Assembly (NCBI GenBank): GCA_025331125.1
Contig: JAOALB010000102.1
Span: 50,382 to 114,381 of the forward strand
Reading direction: 5' to 3'
Origin: Mycogone perniciosa
Taxonomy: Eukaryota > Ascomycota > Sordariomycetes > Hypocreales > Hypocreaceae
DNA length: 64,000 nucleotides
The notes below the pieces were generated by a model. That model was not told the origin of the DNA. It saw nothing but the letters and a program-made list of their open reading frames with translations, and ran no database searches. Position numbers and translations under genes: made by a program. This document shows, piece after piece, positions 26,001 through 38,181 of the stretch; the first letter of the stretch is position 1; each line of letters begins with the position of its first letter.

Positions 26001-26940
26001 ATTATAGCTATTAATATAAAGAAATTTATAGTAGGAAAACTTAAATTTAATAAGCTAAATATTTTAAAGAAACTGCTATCCTAGCTATATAATTTATATA
26101 ATACTTTTCTGCTAAAAACAGTAAATAAGCTTCCTATATAATAGGCCTAAAATTATAAAATTAAAATATTAATAAGAAAAGACCCTTTATATTAAATAAA
26201 TAGGCTATCTTTACTTAATAAACTATAGGTAGTAAAAAAATAATTAAATAATAATTTAATAAAAGGATTTATTTGCATATTGTAAATATAGTATACTACT
26301 TTTTTCCTTTTAGCTATAAAACTAAAAGGCAGTATCTATATTTATTAAAACTATTAAAAGTTAAATAATATTACTATTAAAAATTAATATCTATTACTAT
26401 TAATCTAGAAAACCGTTAATACTTTAAGCTATATAAAGGTATATATAAAACTTAATACTATTACTATATTTAATAAGCTTTATATTATGAAAGGAGATAT
26501 ATAGAAAATAGCATTTATTATAAAGTTTAGCCTTGTTAAAATATTAATTATACTTTTCAGCCTTTATAATACACTTATAATATTTTAATACTATATTAAC
26601 TATACTTTTTATAACCTTTTAACTATATTTATATAATATACTTTAATAATATATTTATATACTTTTTAAGCTAAAAGGAATATTAAAAATATATTTATAA
26701 AGTAATAGCCTGCCTTTAAAATACTAGCCTTTAAATTAATACTACTAAATATAAATTTAAGATAATAAAAATAAAATACTTTAGCTTAATTATTAGTTTA
26801 AAGGGATTAAAGATAGATTTTAAAAAGGTTAAAGCTATATTAAGCTAGCAATTATTTAAAGGAGTAAAAGACCTATAAAAGTTCCTTGGCTCTATAAACT
26901 TTTATTGCTATTTTATTTAAAGATACTTTAAAATAGCTGC
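23064..26940 (+). pseudogene. Gypsy D gag and RT relic
   Basis: Gag occupies about 23400-24400. A zinc knuckle is readable near 24385-24425 as Y/F-N-x-K-x-V-G-Y-x-F-N-K-C, with Cys-to-Tyr and His-to-Tyr changes. RT lies about 26000-26900, with a degraded FxLxxGSI and a YLYTF-type strand, and the connection to RNase H reads LGSINFYCYFI then KIAA. There E1 interrupts. Dense TAA/TAG stops rule out function. Confidence 0.65.
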
Positions 26941-27331
26941 TTTGTGGAGGGGGAATCAGTGCTCCAAACATATACATACACGAACAACAACCAGAATAAA
27001 GCGCAGGAACCGCGCTTTTAATAGAACCATAAAGCCGTAATTAAGTAATATAAGGGCTAAAAGATACTGCGAATCATTTAATTATAATGTCTGCAGTCGA
27101 AAGTAACTAACAGTTACCTCTTTACACCTTAACGGCTGTAGAAATACAGGTAGGGGTAGTGTATTAAGGGAGAATGCAGGTTAATCCTTATTAAACTAGG
27201 TCTATCTGTTTATCTTTATAATTTTATGCCTCCCTAATCTAGTAGTTGCTTAAATAAGCAATTAACTTTACTTGGGTAGGCTAGTAAAAAGGACTGTGAA
27301 TGTATTCGGTATATCAGTTTACCCTAATAAA
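26941..27331 (+). repeat. 391-bp repeat E1 (TIR-like ends, 4-bp TSD)
   Basis: It begins TTTGTGGAGGGGGAATC and ends ACCCTAATAAA. CTGC stands on both sides (26937-26940 and 27332-27335). Removing it with one CTGC restores the Gypsy D RNase H frame (KIAA then LLNKLLKKD), so the ends are fixed by the host frame. E2 at 35377-35767 is the same length. It encodes nothing I can see and is far less RIPped than its host. Confidence 0.8.
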
Positions 27332-29817
27332 CTGCACTATTAAATAAACTTTTAAAAAAAGATTAATTATATATTTAAAGAGAAAAATAGCAGGAAGCCT
27401 TTAATTTAATTAAATATACTTTTAAATTAGCTTTAGTTTTAGCCCTCTTTAATTATAATAAATAAATAGTCTTTAAAATAAATGCCTTTAACTAGGCATT
27501 AAATAGTATCCTATTATAGTATAATAAAGAAAGTATTTTATACTTTATTGCATTTTTTTCTATAAAGTATAATGCTTAAAAATATAATTATAAAATCTAT
27601 AATAAAAACCTTTTAGCTATTATTAAAGCAATAAAGAAATAGCGCTTAAAATAATAAAGTTTATAAATATTTAATATTATTATAAACTATAAAAACTTTA
27701 AATACTTTACTTTAATTAAAGCTTTAAATTAGCGATAAGTTTAATAGTTTAAATTCCTCTTTAACTTTAACTTTTATATTATTTATTAATTTAGCTTTAA
27801 GGCTACAAAGCTTAACGCTTTAAGTAAAAAAGCAGAAGATAGGCCTGCGAAATTAAATCCCTTTAATAATTAAATTAAAAACAGGCAATATACTATCTTT
27901 TTATAAAGTTCTTTTAGCTTTAAAGCTTAAATAATCTTTTAAAAAGAAATCTTATTAAATATAGAAATATCTATAAAGGCTGCCTTTATAGCTATAATAA
28001 TACCTATAAAAAATAAACTAATTAAGAATTTAATTGCAGCAGTATATAAATGAAATACTATAGCGAGAGAAATAATAACTGCGCTTTAAGACTTTAATAT
28101 CTGCTAATAGCTAAAGCAGCTCTGCAGGGAACTTTAAATTGCAATAAACGACTGTTAAGTAATAAATAGCAGAATCTATTACTAAAAGCAGCTTTTTATT
28201 CCCTTTAATAATAAGCTTTATATATAAATCCTATTTAGAAATTATTTTAATAGCCTAGCTGAATATTTAAGCAGGTTTAAAACCCTAGACTTTATTAGCT
28301 AAATATATTAATAGCTATAAATCTTAAAAGATATTAAAGTATTTATATAAGCCTATAAACTATATATTAAAATAAAGGCTTTATAATCTTTACTATAAAG
28401 TTTTATTTAACTACTATTAGTTTTATTTTATATATAGTTAAATATGTTTATAGACTATATTATATTATTGCCTAAATCCTGCTATTATAAGATTATTTAT
28501 AAGTATTTATTAATAGTAGTTTACTGCTTTATTAAAATGTATTACTTTATACCTATTACTTTACTGTTAATAGAAAAGCTGGCTAATATATTTATTAATA
28601 GGATTTACTGCCTTTATAGTATACTTAATAATATTATATTAAACTGCAGTATATAATTTATATTAAAATTCTAGGAATAACCTTTAAAGTAATTAAAAGT
28701 TATATTAAAATCATTATTAGCTTTTTACTTTAAAACAAATAACTCAATTAAAAGAATCAATATAAATATAAAATGATACCTATAAGCTTTTATTAACTTT
28801 TATTAAAATAACTAGGTCTATTAGCTTTTATTAACTAAATTTGCTGCAAATAATATATATTTAAAACTACTAGTATATTGCTATATCTTATTAACTATAA
28901 TTTTAACCTTTATTTAAAGATAAAGCCTTTATAGCCTTGCCTACTAAACCTTTCTGCAGTAAAGATAAAAAAGTTTTTTTACGCTAATACTATTACTAAT
29001 TAATTTAAATATATTATTATATAATTAAAGGCCCTCGCTAAAGCTTTAAAAAGAAAATATAAAGAAAATATAAATATATAAAATGAGGCATTACTAGTCT
29101 ATACTATTAAATAGGAAGTTTTTATTAATATATAAAATATAAAGATTAATTAGCTAATAAAGAAGCTAGATAATAAATAGGCGGGACTTTATATAATAAT
29201 AAAGGTATATTTATAAGCTTATACTGTTGGCTTGCTGGAAGGCATAAAGATTTTTTTAACTTTATATAACTCTCTTTCATAACCTAAAACAGTTACTTTA
29301 CTGCGCTTTAAGTAAAAGACAATTAATAAAGCCAAGTTAAAGAATATTTAAAGCAAAATACTAGAAAAGGAAGATAGTATAGATAAAATAAAAGAAATAA
29401 GAGTTTAAAGCGCTTTTAGATTATTATAATAATAACACTTTCTATTACTTTATTAAATAAAAATACTATACTACTATATAGTAACTAGCTAAAGACCTAT
29501 AAAGCTAAAAAAGGGTAGTATAAAACTTTTATATAAAAAAGCTAAAAAAGCCAAGCCTACTGCAATAAATACTAAAAGGAATTATAAAAGAAAAAAAAAG
29601 GAAATAGCTAAAAAGAAACTAATACCTATAAAGCGCTAATTAAAGACTATACTACACTAAAGCCTATAACTAAACTATATATTATTAATACTAAAAACCA
29701 TACAATTCGCCCTATTTACCTTTATATTAAAAGTCTTGAAATAAATTACTGAGAATTTTAATTTATATAAGTAATATAGCTATTTGCGGCTAAATAGCGA
29801 GATAAAAGGGGGGGTAC
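27332..29817 (+). pseudogene. Gypsy D RNase H, integrase and chromodomain relic
   Basis: RNase H: QEAFNLIKYTFKLALVLALF near 27390-27450 and a NYKIYNKNLLAIIKAIKK-like segment near 27585-27640. Integrase core: a 70-codon open piece at 28444-28656 reads FIDYIILLPKS, then a KMYYFIPIT block and EKLANIFINRIYCL, the usual DFITGLPxS region of Gypsy integrases with RIP substitutions. Chromodomain: near 29410-29540 an FYYFIK motif is followed by a stop where Trp is expected, then TTI, two stops for Trp-Glu, and LAKDL. The polypurine tract ends the region. Confidence 0.65.
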
Positions 29818-29989
29818 TGTTACAGCATTGACTGTAACGCGATGTTAACGCCCTATTATGTAAGCTCCAGTCATATAACCAGGCCCTAATGCGTTCCTAG
29901 CTATAGCTTTCTATAAAGCCTTAAGGCTTCCTTACTTTCTATAGCACAATAATAATATTTGCCTTAACCTGCTTTCCTATACTATAATA
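29818..29989 (+). repeat. 3' LTR of Gypsy D
   Basis: TGTTACAGCATTGACTG to CTATACTATAATA, preceded by a G-rich polypurine tract and followed by the TSD ATAGG. Confidence 0.85.
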
Positions 29990-29994
29990 ATAGG

Positions 29995-32900
29995 TATATA
30001 GTATATTTTTAAAAGAAAGTAAAATATAATATATTTCTAATTAAAATCTTATTTTACTTTATAAGATAGGTATAAGATTATAATACTTTTAAAAAATAGA
30101 TTATAACTATATAATATTAAGACTTTAAAATCATTATTATTAAATTAAATACTGAAACTTTAAAGGAATATTATTAGCTGTAAAGACTTAAAGAATATAA
30201 GTTTAAAGGATACTATATTTACTGCTAAGAGAAATTAATAAAATAGTATTTCTGCTATAATAAAAGGTTTAAATATAATCAATAATACTATTTAAAGTAT
30301 AATAGCTTAAAGTATATTATATATAAATAAAATAAATTAAAGGATTAGTATATATAATAAGCTAATAATACCTTATACTTATTATTAGATTATATATATT
30401 AGTAAAAGGATAAATGCGCTATTTACTTATAAAAAAAACTTTAAAAGTAGTAAATATAGATATATATAGGGAATAAACCTACTTTAAAAGATAAAGAGAT
30501 TAATTAAATTATAAAAGAACTATATTAAAACTAATTTAACTTTATTACCTATAAAGGAACTGCCTATAATAAAAAAAGGTAATATTTACTTTAAAGAACT
30601 TTAATTAATTGCGAAATTTATATAAAAAGAAAAAAATTAAAAAACAATTAATATTACTTATAAAAAGGCTATAAAGTAATAATCAAGAAATTATATCTTT
30701 TAAAATATTAAATAATAAAAGTAATAATAAAAATTTACTATATTGTAAATTAAAGATAATAGTTAAGGGATATTAGCTATATATATTAATGGATAGCAGA
30801 GTAATAAGCAATTTTATTGCACTTATAATTATAAATCGCTTATAGTTACTTTAAAAAAAGAAAACTAAATTATATTAACTTTATTAAGCAGAAAAAGGAG
30901 CCTTTATATATAATAATAGATAGGTTAAGTGAAAGATTAATTATTTTAAATTTAAAATCGCTAAATATAAAAAGGTAGTTTTTTGCAATATAGTAAATAT
31001 TAATAAATATAATATTATTTTTAGTTATCTTTAGTTAAAATACAATAACTTTAATATTAATTGAAAGAAAGGCTAGCTTTATTAGCGCAATAGTAAAGCT
31101 TCTTTAGCAATTAAAATTATTAAAAAGGCTTTAACTATAAAGTAGAAATCCTGTATAAAACCTTTAAGTATATTAAAGAAAGGAATTAAAAAGGTTGCTT
31201 TTAATTTAATTATAGAAACAATTTACTTAAAAGGAAAACTTAAATAAAGTAAAGGAAAAGATAAATAAATCTAAAGAATAATTGCTGTTTTATAAAAGGC
31301 ATTTAATAATATTAATAAAATACTTAAATAAAAAGCCTTAAAATAGCAGTACTATTAAAATAGCTATAGAATATCTTTAAAGAATATTAAAAGTATAATA
31401 AGCTGTTTAAGGAAGTATTTAATATAAAACTACTAAAATATAGCTAATAGGACTATATAATTAAGCTTAAAGATTAGGTAAGTATTACCTTTTATAGGAT
31501 TTATAATTTAAATAAAAAAGAGCTTAAAAGCTTATGTAACTATTTAGATAATATATTAGTTAAAGGGTATATTTAACCCTTTTTATTAAAAGTAGGCTAT
31601 CCTATTATATTTATATTAAAGAAAAGAGGTAAATTATAGTTAGTTATAGACTATTTATAGTTTAATAAAGCTACTATTAAAGATAAAACTCTATTACTAT
31701 TAATTATAAAATTATAGGATAGACTATATAGGAAAAAGTAGTTTATAGCGCTAAATTTTAAAAGCGCTTATAACTTTATTTAAATTAAAGAAAGATATAA
31801 ATAAATAACTGCCTTTTAAACTAAATATAGCTTATTTAAATATTTAATTATACCTTTGAATTTTAGTAATACCTTAGTAATATTTTAAAAGATAATTAAT
31901 AATATATTAAAAAAGTATTTTAATATCTTTATAGTTATTTACCTAAATAATATCCTAATCTTTTTAAGTACCTTTAAAGAATATAAAGAATATATCTATA
32001 AATTATTATAGATAATATAAAACGCTAAACTATTTATAAAACTAAAGAAATATAAATTCTATATATAGAAAGTTACTTTTTTAAAGTATATTATTATCTT
32101 TAAAGAAATTTATATAGATTTATTGAAAATATAAGCAGTAAAAGATTAGCCTATATTTATAATAGTTAAAGAAGTTTAAAGCTTTTTAAAATTTATTAAC
32201 TATTATTAATAATTTATTAAAGGCTATAAAAGTATTATATAAACTCTTTATAAATTTACTATAAACGATTAAAGGTTTCTATAAGTATTAAAGATATAGG
32301 AAGCCTTTAATAAATTTAAATAGTTTATTTTTAAAAAACCTATATTTATTATATTTAACTTATTTAAAGAAATAAAAATTAAAATAAATTCTTTTAACTT
32401 TACTATAAAAGCTTAATTTAATTAAAAAAATAAAAATAGTAAACTATACTTTATTACCTTTTACTTTAAAATATTATATAGCGAAAAGTTAAACTACTTA
32501 ATATATAATAAAGAATTCCTTACTATTATTCTTACATTTGAAAAATAGCGATATTATTTATTAAAAGTAATATATAAAGTTAAAGTATATATTAACTATA
32601 AAAATATTATATACTTCGCGATAGTTTAATAACTTTCTAAAAGGCAAAGCCGCTATATAAAATACCTTTTAGAATTTAACTATATCCTAATCTATTAAAA
32701 AGGATCTAAAAATAAATAAATAAATATATTTAATAAATAAGTTAATTATAACTAGGGAAAGATTAAGTATACTAGGCAGATTTTAAAATAAACCCTTAAA
32801 GGATACTATTAATAAATAGCACTTTAAGTTATATATAAAGTATTTAATAATAATACTACACTTTAATGCATTAAAAAGCACTATATTACTTAAAATAATA

Positions 32901-34979
32901 ATAGATTCCTAGAAAATATAAACTTTAATAATAAAAGAATTTGATAATAAAATAAAAAGATTTAAATTTTAAATAAACTTTAGAAAAGTATAATTATAAA
33001 AGTTTATTAACATTTAGTATATAAATATAAAGGTATTTGCAAGACCTGCAAATAGGTTTAAAGGTATTTTAAGTTTTAAAGATTTAAGAAAATAGTATAA
33101 GATATTATTTCTTGCTATATAACTTATAAGACAGTTAAACCTTTAAAATATAAACTATACAGTAAACCTTAACCTTTACTAATACCGGAATAACTATAAA
33201 AATTAATTTTATTAAACTATATTATTAAACTACTATTATTTATTAAACTAAAAATAAAGATTAAATATAATAGTATTTTAGTAATTATAGATTAATTTAT
33301 TAAATACTTTTATTTCCTTTTATATAAAGAAATAATAAATATAAAAATATTAATTTATATATTTTTATAATTTATTGCAGTTAAGTATATAATTCCAGCT
33401 AAAATTATTTTTAATTAAAGATTAACTTTTACATTTAAATTCTAGCAAGCATGTATAAATTAGTTAACTATAAAGTATAAGTTTAATACTATATACTATT
33501 TATAGATAGATAAATACATAAAATATATTAATTAAGTTATTAAAGCTTATTTAAAAAGTTATATTACCTTTAATTAAAGTAATTAAATAAAGAAGTTATT
33601 AATTATATAAATATCTTATAATAGCGATATTTTAAAATTAACTAGACTTAGCTTTATATACGCTAATTACAGCTTTATGCTAAGTATAAATAAAGCGCTA
33701 AAAAAGGCCTATATATTAATAAAGTATAAATTAAACTAGAAATATAAAGTAATTATATAAAGAAATATAAGTATACCTTTACTTTATATAAAAGAAATAA
33801 AAAAGTATACTAATAAATATAAATTAAAGGGATTAATTTTTAAAGAGGGAGATATAGTTTACTTATACTATTATTTATTAAAGGAAAAGACTATGAGTAT
33901 TAAAATAATACAATTAAGCAGTAAATTAAATTTTAAAAAACTTAAACCTTACTTAATTAAAAAAGATATTTTAAAAGTTATTTATAAACTTATACTACTA
34001 AACAGTATTTAGATTTACTTAATATTTTATATTTTACTATTTAAAAAAGTATTATAAATAAATTAAGAAATAGATTAATTATAGATTTAATTAAAGTCTT
34101 AGCGGTTAAAGAAAAATATAAAGTTAAAGAAATTAAAGCTATAAAAGTAAAAAATAATAAACATTAATACTTAATTAAATAGAAAAACTATAAAAAGGAA
34201 TATAACTTTTAAGAACCTATTAAATACCTATTAAACGCTAAAAATAAACTTAAATAGTTATACTAGTCCTTAAAATTAAAGGACTTAAATCTGCAAAAAT
34301 ATCGCTAAGCCTTAAAGAAGCCTAATCTACTTTAACAGGCACCCCTAGCAACTAGAGATTAATTATTACCTTTACCATTTAAATAAATAAAGAGGATAAT
34401 ATATTATCCTCTTTATTTAAACTTTACAGCCCCTATTTAAAAGTTTAGTATATTGCTTATATACTTTCTTTTTAATATACTAAATATAGTTTAAATACCC
34501 CGCGGCTACTATAATCTATAATTAAAGCTCTGTTAAATAAAAATAAAGACCCTTTAGCTTTTTATTTACTTTATCCTTTTCTAGCTTAAACTTTTTCTGC
34601 TGCTTAAGTATATATATAACTAGAAAAGTTAATAAAAAAGTATAAAGGAGAGGAAAAGAGAAGAGTATATAAAATAAAGCGATTAAGACCCTATTGCAAG
34701 AATAGCCCTAATATATATATTCGCTATACTTTAAAAAGTTATTTATTATCTAATAAACCAATTTCTTTTAAAAGTAAAAAGTATAAAGTATATTAGTAGG
34801 ATTGCCTTTAAAAAGAATTAAAGAAGTAAGTAAGGCATGCTTATTAGATTTATAAGCGCGAGGTTTAATAATATAATTTATTATAGTATTAATATAGGAA
34901 AGGTAAAAAGAATAAACAGATAAAACTTATAAAAAAACTAATAGGTTTTAAAGATAAAACTAATAGGAAGGGGATATTG
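29995..34979 (+). pseudogene. Gypsy B1 pol relic: protease, RT, RNase H, integrase, chromodomain
   Basis: RT about 31500-32000 shows SAYNFI, KYSLFKYLIIPLNFSNT and VIYLNNILIF, the last being a decayed YLDDILIF catalytic motif. RNase H follows to about 32720. The integrase core near 33240-33560 reads YNSILVIIDQFIKYFYFL and continues to the SYITFN region. A chromodomain lies about 34100-34230: EKYKVKEIKAIKVKNNKH, then YLIK, a stop for Trp, KNYKKEYNF, a stop for Trp, EP. The polypurine tract is at about 34966-34976. Many stops. Confidence 0.7.
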
Positions 34980-35366
34980 TATTATAACCTAAGTATATTA
35001 AAGACCTAGTTATAGGATTATAGCAGAATATTAAACCCTTTAACTAATTACTAATAAATTATAGCTATAAATATAATCCTATAAAAGGGACTACTATATA
35101 AAACCATAATCCTAGATTAATAGGATTACTATAATCTAAACAATTTAAATATATTTATTATATATCTCCTTTATATATATACAGTTAACTTATTATTTAT
35201 TTAGTATATTTATTTAAATAGTTATTAATAATTGTATTTACTAGAACCACCTATTTTATAGAATTATAACTATATTACCCTACTTAGTATTTATCCTTAA
35301 CCTCTCTATTAATATAAACCCTATAAACCTCGGTTTGACTATTGAGAATCAACCCGGATCGTTATA
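34980..35366 (+). repeat. 3' LTR of Gypsy B1
   Basis: It starts TATTATAACCTAAG, right after the polypurine tract, and ends AACCCGGATCGTTATA. The TSD TAATA follows. Confidence 0.85.
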
Positions 35367-35376
35367 TAATACCTAC

Positions 35377-35767
35377 TTTGTTAGGGGTAACTGATATACC
35401 TAATGCATTTACAGTCCTTTTTATTAGCCTATTTAAGTAAAGTCAGTTACTTATTTAAGCAACTACTAGATTAAGGAGGTATAAGACTATAAAGATAAAC
35501 AAATAGACCTAGTTTAATATAAACTAACCCGCATTCTCTTTTAATATATTACCCCTACCTGTAATTTTATAGCCGTTAAGGCGTAAAGAGGTAACTATTA
35601 GTTGCTTTCGATTGCAGACATTATAATTAAATAATTTGCAGTATCTTTTAGTCCCTATATTACTTAATTACAGCTTCGTGGTTCTATTAAAAGCGCGGTT
35701 CCCGCGCTCTATTCCGGTTATTGTTGGTGTATATATATGTTTGGAGCGCTGATTCCCCCTCAATAAA
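35377..35767 (-). repeat. 391-bp repeat E2 (TIR-like ends, 4-bp TSD)
   Basis: It begins TTTGTTAGGGGTAACTG and ends CCCCCTCAATAAA, the reverse complement of E1, with the identical length of 391 bp. CTAC flanks it (35373-35376 and 35768-35771). Removing it together with B1 restores the Copia A frame (GSNTYFIYIP). It lies 5 bp from the TSD of B1. Confidence 0.8.
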
Positions 35768-37838
35768 CTACTTTATCTATATTCCAACTAGATATATAGT
35801 CTTTAAATCGTTAACTATAAAGCTATATAAAGATAAGATTCCTAAGCTTTAAATCCTAAGGCTTACTATAGGTTAGGATAATAAGGAATTAAAGGGAGAA
35901 AGAGAGCTAGATTTTATAGATTAAATAATTCTTAGCTTTTAAGATATTAATCCCTTACTCCTTAACCCTATTTTAAAGGGAGTACCTACTATTATTTCCT
36001 TTATTCCTATACCAGTTATATAAGACTTTACAGTTATAGAGGATCCTATAAATATAAATATATTCTATTTTCTTTATAATAGCATTAAAAAGCTAGCCTT
36101 TTTAACTGCTGCAGTATAAGACCTATAAACGCTTAAGCAAATACTTTATAATCCTAATAAAACTAAATAGCTAAAAGCGATTTATAGCGAATTTAACTAG
36201 CTAATTAAATAATATACCTTTGCCTTTATTAAGCGTAATAGTATTTTTAAAGGCAGGAATCCTATTATTAATCGATTAGTTTTAAAGACTAAAAAAGACT
36301 AAAATAATAAAATAGTAAGATTTAAAGCTAAACTAATTACTAGGGGTTTACAATAACTAAATGGAATAGATTTTAACTAAATATTCGCTTTAATAGCTAT
36401 TCCTTTTACCTAGCGGCTCTTATAAGCCCTAGCTACTATCTATAATTAAGAAATTAAATAAATTAACTTTATTAATATATTCCTTAACAGGATACTTAAA
36501 GAAACTATTTTCTTAAGCTTCCTTAAAGGATTTAAAGACTATATTAGTTAAGCTTCCTTTAAGATTAAGTCTATTTTTAAAAAGCTGGGTTATAACCCTA
36601 ATATAAATCAGGTTATTCAGTTATAGAAAGCTCTTTATAGCATGAAAAAGTCCCTTAAAAATAGTAATAGGCTTTATAAGCCTTAAGAAATAAACTAAAA
36701 TATAATCCTTTAATTTTTAACTCTGCTATTCTCTATAATCTAAATAATAGTATTTTTATTATTACTTATATAAATAATTATCTTTTTATTAAATTAAATA
36801 AAAAAGCTATAGCCTAGCTAAAGCTAGCTTTTAATAAAGTCTATACTATAAAAGATAAAGGCCCTGCCTTTTTCTTTTTAAAGGTTTAAATAGTTAAAGA
36901 TAAAAAAAGGCTTTTTTTAGCTTTCTTAGAAATAATATATTATTAAAGCTATAGAGTTTTTTAATCTTTAAAACTTTAAGCCTGTTTAATGACCCCTATA
37001 GCCTTTTATTTTAGTTAATAAAATTATAACTAAACTAGATAAAGTTAATAGTAAGCTTTTTCAAGCTATTATTAATACTATTATTTACTTAATAACTTAT
37101 ACTTAAATAGATAACAGCTTTTTAGTTTAGTGGCTAGCCAGACAATTTTAAGGCCTTTATAAAAAGCACTTAAATGCAGCCTATAACCTATTATAGTATT
37201 TAAATAATACCTAGGATTTAGCTATTTAATATACTAGAAAATCCAATCCTATATTTATTAACTATTGCAATAATAATTTTATTAAAGATAAAGAATTAAG
37301 TAAATCGATTTATAGCTATATTATTATAGTTGCTAATAGGCAAATTAACTGGAAATTAAAAAGGGGCTTAACTATTTATTTTTTTACGCTAAAAGCAGAG
37401 TTTATAGCTTTTATAGAAGCTACTAGAGAGATTTAATAGCTTATTGGCCTATATAAAGAGGTAGATTAACTAATTAAACAGCTAATCTCTTTACTTAACG
37501 ACAATAAAGGTGCTATTTCTACCTTAAATAACCCTACCCTTTATAATCAAATAAAATATACCCTATTACAGTTTAATTATATTAAAGAATAGGTTAAAAA
37601 TAGCATTATTACAGTCAGCTATTTAAAAACCAGTAAAATAATTACTAATAGGCTTACTAAGCCTCTTCTAAGTCTAAAATTAAAGAATTTTATAAGTCTC
37701 TTTAATTTTAAAATTTTACCTAAAGTATATACTTAAAGTTCTTACCTTTTTTATAACTATTAGCTATTTTATAGCTATTAACTATCCCTATTATTTTCAG
37801 CTATATTAGTAATCCTTTTTATTTTTATATTCTAGTTA
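35768..37838 (+). pseudogene. Copia A RT and RNase H relic
   Basis: The frame continues from the integrase end (TYFIYIP) into RT. Readable are KLVLKTKKD, VRFKAKLITRGLQ (about 36320-36350), an INFINIFLNRILK block for the DxxxAFLxG motif, and ALYSMKKSLKNSNRLY. RNase H reads VNSKLFQAIINTIIYL, WKLKRGLTIYFFTLKAEFIA (about 37350-37410) and a terminal ITNRLTKPL. These are standard Copia landmarks. Stops are again mostly RIP-type. Confidence 0.75.
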
Positions 37839-37843
37839 CATTC

Positions 37844-38115
37844 TGTCGCAGAGCGCGGCACAGCTATATAGAGCATAGAGAGAAATGGGAATAAAGCTTG
37901 ATTCTAGTAATGAATATACTGTAATGGCCTCGCTATATATATATAGCTAATACAAAGGAAAACGTAGAATGTATGCGTTGTAAGCGCCTATACAGTCTGA
38001 CACATCGCTTACGCGATGTGTATGTCAGCTGGTATCTGCTATATAAGCAGATAAGAGCTCCTTAGCGCTGATAAGCGCTGATAAGTGGTAGGTCCTTAGC
38101 CTACCTAACCCAACA
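37844..38115 (-). repeat. Solo LTR of Copia C family, reverse
   Basis: TGTCGCAGAGCGCGGCAC to ACCTAACCCAACA, the reverse complement of the Copia C LTR, only lightly mutated. The flanks are CATTC (37839-37843) and CTTTC (38116-38120), 4 of 5 matching, probably a mutated TSD. It sits near the 3' end of Copia A. Confidence 0.85.
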
Positions 38116-38170
38116 CTTTCCTATATCGAGATCCTATATTTACTTTAAAGTTATATGGGATAGTATTTAT

Positions 38171-38181
38171 TTTAAAGGGAG
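38171..38181 (+). other. Polypurine tract of Copia A
   Basis: TTTAAAGGGAG lies immediately before the TGTTAAAAAGG start of the 3' LTR, the position of the plus-strand primer. This supports calling 38182-38761 a 3' LTR, not a solo copy. Confidence 0.65.

Larger units (their letters stand above)
22892..29989 (+). mobile_element. Gypsy/chromovirus D, forward, nested in B1
   Basis: Direct 172-bp LTRs lie at 22892-23063 and 29818-29989. A perfect 5-bp TSD ATAGG flanks them (22887-22891 and 29990-29994). A polypurine tract (AAAAGGGGGGG) precedes the 3' LTR. The interior holds gag with a zinc knuckle, RT, RNase H, integrase and a chromodomain, all with stops. It is interrupted by repeat E1 inside RNase H. 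Confidence 0.9.
20552..35366 (+). mobile_element. Gypsy/chromovirus B1, forward, carrying nested element D
   Basis: Direct LTRs lie at 20552-20939 and 34980-35366 (388 and 387 bp). A perfect 5-bp TSD TAATA flanks them (20547-20551 and 35367-35371). A polypurine tract (AGGAAGGGGATAT) precedes the 3' LTR. The interior is 20940-22891 plus 29990-34979, and 22892-29989 is element D. Gag zinc knuckle, RT, RNase H, integrase and a C-terminal chromodomain are readable as relics. It is inserted in the integrase gene of Copia A. Confidence 0.9.

Noticed and set aside
26943..27329. Repeat E as a normal solo LTR with TG...CA ends and 5-bp TSD
   Set aside because: The host reading frames place the duplicated CTGC/CTAC two bases outside the TG/CA positions, so the ends are TTTG and the duplication is 4 bp.
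28444..28656. 70-codon frame as an independent small membrane protein
   Set aside because: It is the integrase core of Gypsy D; the hydrophobic look comes from RIP substitutions.
17404..38115. Family-C LTRs at 17404-17677 and 37844-38115 as the two ends of one Copia element
   Set aside because: They are in opposite orientation. The 17404 copy pairs with 10843 through the shared TSD TAAAG, and the 37844 copy has its own near-TSD.
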